Assembly: GCF_000317065.1 (NCBI RefSeq)
Contig: NC_019701.1
Coordinates: 4,164,001-4,228,000, forward strand
Source: Pseudanabaena sp. PCC 7367
GTDB taxonomy: Bacteria; Cyanobacteriota; Cyanobacteriia; Pseudanabaenales; Pseudanabaenaceae
Reading direction: 5' to 3'
DNA: 64,000 bases
The translations under genes and the position numbers were made by a program. This document shows, in pieces, positions 1-7,824 of this stretch; position 1 is the first letter of the stretch; each line of letters opens with the position of its first letter. The notes under the pieces were generated by a model, which saw only the letters and a program-made list of their open reading frames with translations, was not told where the DNA came from and did not search any database.

Positions 1-369
1 AGGTTTAATTATTTCTAGTTGTGGTGGTTGTGCCACTAGTCGGGTTGTCATATGACATAGATTCGATCGCGCTGCACAAGCAGGGATGGAGGAGATAGTT
101 AAATATCCAGAACCCAGACAAGCTAGCTGCAAATCATAAATCGATCGCTGATTATCCATACTGCTGCATAACTACCCATAGACTTTTTGAATAGGTGATC
201 GTCTTGAATAGCGATCGAGACCATGATACTTTCATCCCAGAATTAAGCTTTGACAGGAGTTTGCATCAACTTAGATTCAGTGGCAATGTGATTGTTATCG
301 CTGCCGATCGTAATCGACAGTCCCAAACCAGCTACAATCATGATCTAGATCAATCTACTAAGAATAAAG
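1..369. other. Upstream region of ffh, no gene seen
   Basis: This AT-rich stretch at the window edge contains several CGATCG/HIP1-like words but no convincing gene. A 67-codon open frame starting with GTG at 195 runs into ffh in another frame and has no recognisable motif, so it is not called. The ffh promoter should lie here, but no clear -35/-10 pair was identified. Confidence 0.5.
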
Positions 370-1788
370 ATGTTCGACGAGCTATCGGAAAAATTTGATT
401 CAGCGTGGAAGAAGCTACGCGGTCACGACAAGATTAGCGATACCAATGTGCAAGATGCGATCCGCGACGTGCGGCGGGCATTGTTGGAAGCAGATGTGAA
501 CCTGCAAGTGGTCAAAGAAGTGGTCGATCGCATTGGCGAGAAAGCGCTCGGCACTGATGTGATTGCTGGGGTGCGTCCCGATCAGCAATTTATTCAGGTG
601 GTCTATAACGAGCTAGTCGAGTTGATGGGCACAGACAATCAACCGCTGGCGCAGAGCGAGAATTCACCCACAATTATCTTAATGGCGGGCTTGCAGGGGA
701 CTGGTAAAACCACCGCTTCGGCTAAGTTGGCCTTGCAATTGCGCAAACAAGAGCGCAGTGCTCTGCTAGTGGCAACGGATGTATATCGTCCGGCGGCGAT
801 CGATCAGTTGATTACCCTGGGCAAGCAAATTAATGTGCCAGTGTTTCAGTTGGGCACAGATGCCAACCCGGTCGAAATTGCCAAACAGGGTGTGGCTCAG
901 GCCCAGGCCGAAGGGATCGACACCGTGATCGTCGATACGGCGGGGCGATTACAAATTGACCAGGACATGATGGCGGAGCTGTCGCAGATTAAAGGGGCGA
1001 TCGATCCGGATGAAGTCTTGCTGGTGGTGGATGCCATGACTGGCCAAGAAGCCGCCAACCTGACCCAGACTTTCCATGACCAAATCGGTATTACTGGGGC
1101 GATCTTAACCAAGCTGGATGGTGATACTAGAGGTGGGGCAGCCCTGTCGGTGCGGGAAATTTCTGGCCAGCCGATTAAGTTTGTGGGTGTGGGCGAAAAA
1201 GTAGAGGCACTGCAACCCTTTTATCCAGAGCGGATGGCTTCACGGATTCTGGGGATGGGGGATGTGCTCACCCTGGTGGAAAAAGCCCAGGAAGAGATCG
1301 ATATTGCCGATGCCGAAAAGCTGCAAGAAAAGATCCTGGAAGCTAGATTTGACTTTGATGACTTCCTCAAGCAAACCCGAATGATGAAAAACATGGGTTC
1401 GTTTGGTGGGATCATGAAGCTAATTCCAGGCATGAAGATCAGCGACGATCAATTAAATCAAGCAGAAACCCAGCTTAAGCGAGTGGAATCAATGATTAGC
1501 TCCATGACCAAACAGGAGCGTAAAGATCCCGATCTGCTTGCCCGTAGCCCCGGTCGCAAACAAAGAGTGGCGAAAGGTGCAGGGTATAAAACCCAGGATG
1601 TAACTAAGCTGGTGTCTGATTTTCAGCGGATGCGTGGCCTGATGCAGCAAATGGGGCAGGGCAATATGCCGATGGGAATGCCAGGAATGCCGGGGATGCC
1701 TGGGATGAGCGGGAATCTACCGCCGGGTGGCAAGAAACCCAAATATGGCAAGAAGAAGAAAAAGCGCAAGGGCTTTGGCGAGTTATAG
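370..1788 (+). CDS. ffh: Signal recognition particle protein Ffh (SRP54)
   Basis: This GTPase subunit of the signal recognition particle binds 4.5S RNA and hydrophobic signal sequences and targets nascent membrane proteins to FtsY at the plasma or thylakoid membrane. The 472-residue length is normal for the family. An N-terminal helical bundle (about 1-90) precedes the NG GTPase domain with P-loop GLQGTGKTT (107-115), DTAGR (189-193) and TKLDG (247-251). A methionine-rich M domain follows (about 325-435). The tail is a run of Met-Pro-Gly repeats ending in a lysine-rich stretch, a low-complexity end often seen in cyanobacterial Ffh. The ATG at 370 gives the canonical start MFDELSEKFD. The rpsP gene follows after about 160 bp on the same strand. 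Confidence 0.98.
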   Translation: MFDELSEKFDSAWKKLRGHDKISDTNVQDAIRDVRRALLEADVNLQVVKEVVDRIGEKALGTDVIAGVRPDQQFIQVVYNELVELMGTDNQPLAQSENSPTIILMAGLQGTGKTTASAKLALQLRKQERSALLVATDVYRPAAIDQLITLGKQINVPVFQLGTDANPVEIAKQGVAQAQAEGIDTVIVDTAGRLQIDQDMMAELSQIKGAIDPDEVLLVVDAMTGQEAANLTQTFHDQIGITGAILTKLDGDTRGGAALSVREISGQPIKFVGVGEKVEALQPFYPERMASRILGMGDVLTLVEKAQEEIDIADAEKLQEKILEARFDFDDFLKQTRMMKNMGSFGGIMKLIPGMKISDDQLNQAETQLKRVESMISSMTKQERKDPDLLARSPGRKQRVAKGAGYKTQDVTKLVSDFQRMRGLMQQMGQGNMPMGMPGMPGMPGMSGNLPPGGKKPKYGKKKKKRKGFGEL

Positions 1789-1829
1789 TTAGGATCACGA
1801 TCGATCGAAAATGTTATTAGCGATCGCTA

Positions 1830-1856
1830 TTGGATTTGGCAGCATTCTGCTATGAT
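1830..1856 (+). promoter_or_regulatory. Candidate promoter of rpsP operon
   Basis: A TTGGAT element (1830-1835) lies 15 bp upstream of TATGAT (1851-1856). Transcription from here would give an rpsP leader of about 85 nt. The spacing is short for a sigma-70-type promoter, so this is only a candidate. Confidence 0.3.
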
Positions 1857-1946
1857 ATATTTCTTGCAGACTAATCCCCGATACCAAGTTACTAATTGGG
1901 TTATAGTTGGGGTAATTAAATAGGACAGGATTTTAACTAAAGCTTC

Positions 1947-2195
1947 ATGGTCAAACTGAGATTAAAACGCTTTGGCAGAAAGCGTGCCGCCACCTACAGA
2001 ATTGTTGCTGTCAATAGCACCTCCCGCCGCGATGGCCGTCCCCTAGAGGAATTGGGCATCTATAACCCAATCACTGATGAAACTCGCCTTGAAGTAGAAG
2101 CGATCGTCAGAAGACTCAAGCAAGGTGCGCAACCCACTGAGACAGTGCGGGCAATTTTGAATAAGGCAAAAATATTTGACTTGGTCAGTGCCTGA
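1947..2195 (+). CDS. rpsP: 30S ribosomal protein S16
   Basis: This small-subunit ribosomal protein is needed for 30S assembly. The 82-residue product opens [20 protein letters not shown], the family's most conserved segment, and includes the GIYNP element typical of bS16. The downstream KH-domain gene overlaps its 3' end (internal GTG 2188, TGA stop 2193-2195), and cinA follows. This points to a translationally coupled rpsP-khpA-cinA unit. The rpsP/KH pairing is widely conserved in bacteria. Confidence 0.97.
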   Translation: MVKLRLKRFGRKRAATYRIVAVNSTSRRDGRPLEELGIYNPITDETRLEVEAIVRRLKQGAQPTETVRAILNKAKIFDLVSA

Positions 2196-2541
2196 TTACC
2201 CCCAATTGGTTAAGTTTTTGGTTGACCCCTTGTTAGATAAGCAAGATGCTTTGAGCATTCACTGTGAAGTAAACAACAAGGGCGATCGCGTTTGGGTCAG
2301 GATTGCCTTCGATCCCAATGATAAAGGCCGAGTTTATGGCAAAGGGGGGCGGACAATTCAGGCGATCCGCACTGTGATCCAAACCGCTGCCAAAAGTGCT
2401 GGCCAAAATGCCCATTTTGAAGTGTTCGATCCAGAAGGTAGTAAACCACCTAGCCGATCTAACAATCGTGCCAATAATCGTGCCAATAATCGTGATGGTA
2501 ATAATCGTCGTCCATCAAGAGGGCCATCGCGGCGAAGATGA
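2188..2541 (+). CDS. khpA: KH-domain RNA-binding protein (KhpA/YlqC family)
   Basis: The product is a small cytoplasmic RNA-binding protein with a single KH fold. The KH signature GKGG sits at residues 51-54, followed by the helix [11 protein letters not shown]. The GTG at 2188 is preferred because it gives the family-like start (M)[10 protein letters not shown] and an 8-bp overlap with rpsP. A TTG at 2176 would extend the protein by four residues. The C-terminal 27 residues are an Asn/Arg repeat tail ([11 protein letters not shown]...) encoded by short tandem repeats of aatcgtgcc(aat), ending in basic residues. This extension beyond the normal family end (about 80 residues) could add non-specific RNA affinity. 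Its TGA stop overlaps the cinA ATG in an ATGA. Confidence 0.9.
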   Translation: MPDYPQLVKFLVDPLLDKQDALSIHCEVNNKGDRVWVRIAFDPNDKGRVYGKGGRTIQAIRTVIQTAAKSAGQNAHFEVFDPEGSKPPSRSNNRANNRANNRDGNNRRPSRGPSRRR

Positions 2542-3803
2542 ATGCGGCAATAGCAGAAATTATTTGTGTTGGTACTGAGTTGCTGTTGGGAGAGATCCTG
2601 AACAGCAATTCGCAGTATTTGGCGCAACAACTTGCCACCCTGGGCATCACGCACCATTATCAAAATGTGGTTGGTGACAATAAAGAGCGCCTCCAAAAGA
2701 CCCTGGCGATCGCCGCTGGCAGAGCGAATTTAATTATTTTTACGGGTGGTTTGGGGCCGACCCCCGATGACTTGACCACGGAAGCGATCGCGGAATTCTT
2801 TGATGTGCCGCTGGTGGAGCAACCAGAAGTCTGGGCAGATATTCAACGTAAATATGCTTCGATCGGTCGCCAGGTGACTGCCAACAATCGCAAGCAAGCC
2901 CTTTTGCCTCAGGGCGCAGAAATTCTACCCAATCCGATCGGCTCTGCCCCTGGCATGATCTGGCAACCTACGCCAGGTTTGCTGATTCTTACTTTTCCGG
3001 GCGTGCCTGCGGAAATGCAGATCATGTGGCAACAGACAGCAGTAGATCTATTGCGATCGCAACGCTTATCAACGGAAACCTTTTTCTCGCGGGTGCTGCT
3101 TTATTGGGGCATCAGTGAATCCCAGCTAGCAGAGCAAGTCCAGCATTTGTTTGCCAGCCAAAACCCCACCCTGGCTCCCTATGCCAACTTTGGCCAGGCA
3201 CGCTTGCGGATTACGGCCAGAGCTGAAAATCAAGCCGCTGCTGAAAAATTAATTGAGCCGGTTCAAGCGGAAATCCTGAGCCTGACCGGAGAATATTGCT
3301 ATGGCAACGATCACGATACTTTGGCCAGCGTGGTAGGCAAGCTATTAATCCAACATAATCAGACCCTGGCGGTGGCTGAATCCTGTACTGGTGGGTGGTT
3401 AGGGCAAATGCTTACCGAAGTGCCTGGTAGTTCTGCCTACTTCCTAGGGGGGATCATTAGTTATAGCAATGCCGTAAAAGCGGACTTGTTAAATGTTAAT
3501 CGTGACGATCTCGATCGCTATGGTGCAGTGAGCACTCAGGTAGCGGAGCAAATGGCGATCGGCGTAAAACAAAAACTCCAAAGTAATTGGGGCATAAGCA
3601 TTACCGGGATTGCTGGGCCCGATGGTGGCAGTGCCCAAAAGCCAGTTGGTTTGGTTTATATTGGCTTAGCCGATCCAGAGGGAAATGTGGATGCGATCGA
3701 AGCCCGGTTTAGTCCTTCCAAAGGCAGAAATTGGGTCAGAAAGCTGAGTGCTTACTCAGCATTAGCCCGTTTAAGGAAAAGATTTGTTATGATTGGTGTA
3801 TAA
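2538..3803 (+). CDS. cinA: CinA family protein (competence/damage-inducible, NMN amidase domain)
   Basis: The 421-residue protein has an N-terminal molybdopterin-binding-like (MoCF/COG1058) domain starting IICVGTELLLGEILNSNSQ, with FTGGLGPTPDDLT near 70-82. A C-terminal CinA/PncC-type domain follows from about residue 265 (VAESCTGGWLGQ, SYSNAVK, GIAGPDGG). The family hydrolyses pyridine-nucleotide by-products such as NMN and ADP-ribose, which gives a role in NAD recycling. The name comes from its induction with competence genes. The length matches full-length two-domain members. The ATG overlaps the upstream KH-gene stop by 4 bp, so it is translationally coupled to it. Confidence 0.95.
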   Translation: MNAAIAEIICVGTELLLGEILNSNSQYLAQQLATLGITHHYQNVVGDNKERLQKTLAIAAGRANLIIFTGGLGPTPDDLTTEAIAEFFDVPLVEQPEVWADIQRKYASIGRQVTANNRKQALLPQGAEILPNPIGSAPGMIWQPTPGLLILTFPGVPAEMQIMWQQTAVDLLRSQRLSTETFFSRVLLYWGISESQLAEQVQHLFASQNPTLAPYANFGQARLRITARAENQAAAEKLIEPVQAEILSLTGEYCYGNDHDTLASVVGKLLIQHNQTLAVAESCTGGWLGQMLTEVPGSSAYFLGGIISYSNAVKADLLNVNRDDLDRYGAVSTQVAEQMAIGVKQKLQSNWGISITGIAGPDGGSAQKPVGLVYIGLADPEGNVDAIEARFSPSKGRNWVRKLSAYSALARLRKRFVMIGV

Positions 3804-3832
3804 TTGCAAAAATAGATTAGAGGTTACTAATA

Positions 3833-3970
3833 GTGAAGTCTATAGGTAAAATCTTACGAGAGCTCGGAGACATGATTGGTCGTTTGATCGATACTCTAGT
3901 TGGTGGAAGGGAACCTGAGCCTCAATTGATTCCCATCCCAGTTAGAAACAACGATCGCCGCACTCGCTAG
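3833..3970 (+). CDS. Small basic conserved-looking protein, 45 aa
   Basis: This short open frame begins with GTG at 3833, preceded by an AGAGG ribosome-binding site about 9 bp upstream, and sits 29 bp after cinA. The product begins MKSIGKILRELGDMIGRLID. It forms an amphipathic helix and then a Pro/Glu segment GGREPEPQLIPIPVRNNDRR with a basic end. I do not know its function. Support comes from the good RBS, co-directional spacing after cinA, HIP1-rich coding-like composition, and a helix-plus-Pro motif that resembles small cyanobacterial proteins I have seen but cannot name. No signal peptide or membrane segment is visible. Confidence 0.6.
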   Translation: MKSIGKILRELGDMIGRLIDTLVGGREPEPQLIPIPVRNNDRRTR

Positions 3971-3976
3971 ATCTTT

Positions 3977-4018
3977 AAGGTTTAGTTAAGAAGGTTTAGT
4001 TAAGAAGGTTTAGTTAAG
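3977..4018 (+). repeat. Tandem repeat, 3 x 14 bp
   Basis: Three perfect head-to-tail copies of AAGGTTTAGTTAAG begin 6 bp after the stop of the small gene. The array forms no hairpin and has no T-run, so it is not an obvious terminator. It is one of several short tandem duplications in the spacers of this window. Confidence 0.9.
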
Positions 4019-4863
4019 GTAGTTCAGTACATAGATATCCAACAATGTTTGAATGTCGCTGACTATCGTTGAAACCAAATATTTATACGTTACGTTGTCA
4101 TAACTATTGACTATTAGTTATCTATGTCTAGTCACAGCAGAGATAACGGATCTTCCTGGCTGTATGTAGTTTTGATTAATGCAAAATTGAATAGACAAGA
4201 TATAGCTTGCTTAGATCGATCGGGGCGCTTCATCCTGAATTGATGAGCAAGTTTTTTGTTTATCTGTAATATTACTTGTTCGGTAATTATTAAGTCTTGG
4301 AACATTGCTGATACTAGCACGTCATTAACTGGGATCAGCAAATATCAATTGCTTTCGCATTTTTGTCCAAGATAAACCAATGATTGATAGCAGTCGGCAA
4401 GATTGATTATGCTTCAAATCATCCCTCAGATAGGCAATGCCAATGTTGCTGCTCATAGGTATTATTTGATTCCTTCAATTAGACGAAAATTGTTAATCAG
4501 CCCCGTCTTATGTTAGATTGAACACTCAATCAGCCTCGATCGAATAAGCAAGCAAACTCTAGCTACGATCTACGACTTATTAACCACTATTAATCAGTTA
4601 ATCAGTGAAAATCATTGATAATGATCGCTGGGGCAATAAGTCAATCAAAAGCTAAGGCAATTAAATTATTCGTTAGATTATTTAAGTAAATTTCATTAAT
4701 TCGATTGACAGAAACATATTGACGATTGGATGGTTAGGCATTGAATTAGCTAAACTTTATTGAGCTATTTCGTTGCACCAAATCAACTAAATAAGTAAGT
4801 CAATATTACGCACCATAGCGAAACATCAGCCACTAGGCGCTAGTTGAACATTTAGGTTTAAAT
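4019..4863. other. Long AT-rich spacer, no gene seen
   Basis: About 845 bp lie between the small gene and the conserved unknown at 4864. A 69-codon minus-strand frame (4132-4341) has no recognisable motif. The stretch contains a 15-bp palindrome ATCATTGATAATGAT (4611-4625) that resembles a Fur-type half-site arrangement. Nothing else with structure was found. Confidence 0.5.
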
Positions 4864-5211
4864 ATGGCTAGGTATACCCAACATTATGTGATTGCGATCG
4901 GCCAGGAAAAACTAAAACCAGCGATCGTTAATAGCCTAGAGGCCTGTAATCTTGCTGTAATTTATGTTAGTGATGATTATTTTATGGCGCGCGAGGTGGG
5001 CGGCAAAATCTCATTTACTAAATTAGTAACAGTGGAAGTTCTGGTTAATCAAACGGAAATGCCAGAGGATAAAATCAAACTTACCTGCGTTACCAAAAAT
5101 GAAGAGCTACCATTAAAGCTGGATAACCATTGCAGTCAAATGGCGGAGGTGGTGGGTAATGCATTTAAACAAAACGAAAGCTGGAATCTACTCGAAGCGA
5201 TCTCTGGCTAG
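4864..5211 (+). CDS. Conserved hypothetical protein, 115 aa
   Basis: I do not recognise a named family. The protein begins MARYTQHYVIAIGQEKLKPA, has no signal peptide or membrane segment, and looks like a small alpha/beta protein. Hydrophobic strands alternate with acidic helices, and the mid-segment is MAREVGGKISFTKLVTVEV. It contains two isolated cysteines and no metal-binding motif. It lies 29 bp upstream of smpB on the same strand, so the two are probably cotranscribed. Being unknown, it could equally have a role unrelated to ribosome rescue. Confidence 0.75.
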   Translation: MARYTQHYVIAIGQEKLKPAIVNSLEACNLAVIYVSDDYFMAREVGGKISFTKLVTVEVLVNQTEMPEDKIKLTCVTKNEELPLKLDNHCSQMAEVVGNAFKQNESWNLLEAISG

Positions 5212-5240
5212 TAATTATTTAACTTGATTGAAGCAGTTGA

Positions 5241-5699
5241 ATGGGAAATTATAACCGCACATATGTAGACAATCGGAAAGCAAGGTTCAATTACGAAATC
5301 CTAGAAACCTTTGAGGCAGGAATTGAACTGAAGGGGACTGAGGTTAAATCAATCAAGGCCGGGCAGGCAAACCTGAGCGATGCCTATGCGATTATTCGCA
5401 ATGGTGAGGTGTTGCTACTAAACCTCCACATTTCTCCTCACAAGACCACCAGTGAGTTTTTTAATCATGATCCCAGGCGCACCAGGCGATTGCTGATGCA
5501 TAAAGAACAGATTAGAAAGTTAATTGGCAAGATCGAACAAAAGGGGCTGACATTAGTGCCCCTCAAGGTATATCTAAAGAATGGTTGGATTAAGGTGGCG
5601 ATCGCCTTGGCTCGCAGTAAAAAACTTTACGACAAACGCGAAGCAATCAAGAAGCGTGAAGACAAACGTGAGATCGCTAGAGCGATTAAATATAACTAG
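5241..5699 (+). CDS. smpB: SsrA-binding protein SmpB
   Basis: SmpB binds tmRNA (SsrA) and delivers it to stalled ribosomes for trans-translation. The 152-residue length is normal. Family signatures are present: NRKARFNYEILETFEAGIEL, GTEVKSIKAGQANLSDAYA, the HDPRRTRRLLMHKEQI segment, and the basic C-terminal tail that folds in the mRNA channel (KKLYDKREAIKKREDKREIA). The ssrA gene itself is not in this window. The start ATG 5241 gives the usual short N-terminus. Confidence 0.97.
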   Translation: MGNYNRTYVDNRKARFNYEILETFEAGIELKGTEVKSIKAGQANLSDAYAIIRNGEVLLLNLHISPHKTTSEFFNHDPRRTRRLLMHKEQIRKLIGKIEQKGLTLVPLKVYLKNGWIKVAIALARSKKLYDKREAIKKREDKREIARAIKYN

Positions 5700-5912
5700 T
5701 ATTCAGCCAAATTGCAGTAAAAGGATCAAAAACAATGAACCTATATATCCTATGGCAAGTTACGAACTTAGCTTAGATATATAGGTATTGCTGTTTTGAG
5801 AATTATTCAAACCGCAAAATAATATGGGTATTAATTCCGATTGGTGGAGTCTCTTGCGCGAAGAAATCAGCCAATATTATTTTAAAAGTTAAATTGATCA
5901 AGCAAGAACTAA

Positions 5913-6887
5913 CTATCTAGCTTGACCAGATTCAACAAGCGATCGCTCATCTTCTTGACTTGCCACTTTTCCATTCGTAGGTGAATTCAATTTGTCAGAC
6001 TTTGCAAATGCTTGCCAAAAGCTGAGCCGATGTGATTCTGTGCTTTCAGTTTTTCCATCCGGTGCCATCAACCATAACCCGAATACGGGAAATAGACCCA
6101 AAAGCAAGCCTAAGAAAATTGGTGGATAGATGTCAGCCGAGGCGGAGATGATCAATGCAAACACAAAATTACCGGCATAGAGTAACGCTGGATAAACTAG
6201 TTGTTGCTTGGTGAGTGTCGGCTGCTCCTGTTTGCCCCACAATAGCGAAGCGATCGTCATAAACACAGTGCCAGTGAGCATCCAGCCAGCAAAGTTCTGA
6301 AACGGCATCCCGAAAAATGCGCCGGGTTGATGCCACTCCCAGAATGCAAACGAAGCTTGACTCATCGCTGGATCAAGCACGAAATCCCAAGCTGTGAGCA
6401 TCATTGCCCCTAGCAAGATTGCCTCTACCCGCTGCAACCAATGGGTTCCCTGCCGCAAAGACACATTTGCCAACAATAGGCAAACAAATCCCATATAGAA
6501 CCAGGACAAGGGGATCGTAAATGGTACCAAATCGGCAACCTTTGTGCCCAAACCGCTCAAGTAGGCATAATCCCCAAAGGGAAAGCCAGTGCTGGTGCCA
6601 AGGAGTTCGCTACCCAGGGAAATAGTGACCGCTGGGATAAAAAACGCCAGTGTTTTTTTGATGCCGATCGTCCCTATGCCATACATAAACGCCGCGATCG
6701 CACCCAGGATCATAAATACAGCGCCACCGCCAACCATGCCCCAAGCAAAGAGGTTCATCCCAAACTCAGGGAGATTGCTAATAAATTCAGCATTAGGCAA
6801 CACCAGCAATAAGCCTGCCAGTCCAAATAACATTGCTGCCATATGCATGATCAGCGTGGCCCACTGCCAGAAAACAAATCGCCTCAT
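5913..6887 (-). CDS. cruF: Carotenoid 1',2'-hydratase CruF
   Basis: This integral membrane protein of the carotenoid-biosynthesis (DUF422/CruF) family hydrates the psi end of gamma-carotene-type intermediates on the route to myxol glycosides (myxoxanthophyll), normally together with the glycosyltransferase CruG. The sequence shows 324 residues with seven or eight hydrophobic segments. Motifs typical of the family are GTSTGFPFGDYAY near 100 and AWDFVLDPAMS near 170, followed by FWEWHQPGAFFGMPFQNFAGW. These carry conserved acidic and aromatic residues. The last 50 residues are a hydrophilic tail. No cruG lies next to it here. A GAGGAG ribosome-binding site precedes the ATG by about 9 bp. Confidence 0.9.
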   Translation of the reverse strand: MRRFVFWQWATLIMHMAAMLFGLAGLLLVLPNAEFISNLPEFGMNLFAWGMVGGGAVFMILGAIAAFMYGIGTIGIKKTLAFFIPAVTISLGSELLGTSTGFPFGDYAYLSGLGTKVADLVPFTIPLSWFYMGFVCLLLANVSLRQGTHWLQRVEAILLGAMMLTAWDFVLDPAMSQASFAFWEWHQPGAFFGMPFQNFAGWMLTGTVFMTIASLLWGKQEQPTLTKQQLVYPALLYAGNFVFALIISASADIYPPIFLGLLLGLFPVFGLWLMAPDGKTESTESHRLSFWQAFAKSDKLNSPTNGKVASQEDERSLVESGQAR

Positions 6888-6921
6888 TTACAAATACTCC
6901 TCAAGTTAGTTAAACAGATCG

Positions 6922-6927
6922 ATTATA
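6922..6927 (-). promoter_or_regulatory. Candidate -10 element of cruF
   Basis: On the minus strand a perfect TATAAT lies about 35 bp upstream of the cruF ATG, with the GAGGAG ribosome-binding site (6897-6902) between them. No good -35 at the usual spacing is visible, so this would be a -10-dominated promoter with a short leader. Confidence 0.4.
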
Positions 6928-7559
6928 TCTAGATCTTTCTTTACAAAAGTATAAACTAATCTATCTGTGGAAATATGAAATAACAATTACAGTTAGCCCG
7001 ATCAAGTTAAAATTCACTGTTTCTTGCTGGAGATCGAGCTGAATCTGACCACTTGAATGGGCTTGGGTTTGTGGCGATCGCCGCCCTGATCTAGTAGTTT
7101 AGTTCGATTTGGTCGTGGTTCCAAAATGCCCCAATCATTGCGGAGGCCACTGCAACAGGTACTAATCTACTAACTTATTCAAGTTGCCACTTATTTAAGC
7201 TATCACTTGCGGCGCAATCAATTCTTGGACGTTAGATTAAACGTTTAGATTAAGAGGACTTGTCGATCGTATTTAGCTCAAAAATATTACAAGTTAATCT
7301 GTGGGTTCAAAAGTTGCTTTTTATCTAGTTTTATTCTGATTGTTAGCAACTGTGACCCAAAATTTGGCTAATAGTCAACCGGAGCAAGGAATTAAAATTA
7401 ATATCTATCTTTGATCTTGCCTATAATTTTTGATCCTGCCTATCATTTAGGATTATTATTCTGTACACACAAGCCTGCTGTAGGTAAGCCCAGGCTCTAA
7501 ACAACTGACTAGCCTGAATAGAATTGTCTTCCCTAAGGCATAAATACTTATTATTCATG
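6928..7559. other. Spacer between divergent cruF and the helicase gene
   Basis: About 630 bp of AT-rich DNA with no open frame, RNA gene or long repeat that I could support. It separates the divergent cruF and RNA-helicase transcription units. Confidence 0.5.
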
Positions 7560-7587
7560 TTTACAAACTTTAACACTCGTTTATACT
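7560..7587 (+). promoter_or_regulatory. Promoter of RNA helicase gene (TTTACA-N16-TATACT)
   Basis: TTTACA (7560-7565) and TATACT (7582-7587) are separated by 16 bp. This is the best sigma-70-type promoter in the long spacer. It would start transcription near 7594 and give a leader of about 230 nt before the helicase ATG. Long leaders are known for cyanobacterial cold/redox-regulated helicase mRNAs such as crhR. Confidence 0.5.
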
Positions 7588-7688
7588 GTTAAGATAAAGA
7601 TTGCCTCTACGTACTTGCATCTATGGAGCAGATCTAGGCTTAGATCTAGTTCCAAAATTTATCAGAATTTCGTTCAGCAAGGCAGCGA

Positions 7689-7715
7689 GGCAATGGAAGA
7701 TGATACTTCCCTGCC
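7689..7715 (+). promoter_or_regulatory. Leader hairpin upstream of RNA helicase
   Basis: GGAAG (7695-7699) and CTTCC (7706-7710) form a stem around a 6-nt loop, extended below by GGCA (7689-7692) and TGCC (7712-7715) across a small bulge. It lies inside the predicted 5' leader, about 110 nt before the start codon. It could be a regulatory structure, but its function is unproven. Confidence 0.4.
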
Positions 7716-7824
7716 ATCGCCTGCTATGGTTTTAGATTTGCGAATTAACGGCAAATGCTAATCAAGGCGGGGGTTACAGAAGTACTTACTTACCACTCAC
7801 GTTAATCTATTTTCAGGAGCATAC

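Noticed and set aside
195-398. 67-codon open frame before and overlapping ffh
   Set aside because: GTG start without a good ribosome-binding site, overlaps the ffh start in another frame, and has no recognisable motif.
4132-4341. 69-codon minus-strand frame in the spacer before 4864
   Set aside because: No motif, no ribosome-binding site, and composition like the surrounding AT-rich spacer.
5824-5892. 22-codon frame MGINSDWWSLLREEISQYYF... after smpB
   Set aside because: Too short to support, weak ribosome-binding site, and no comparative evidence available here.
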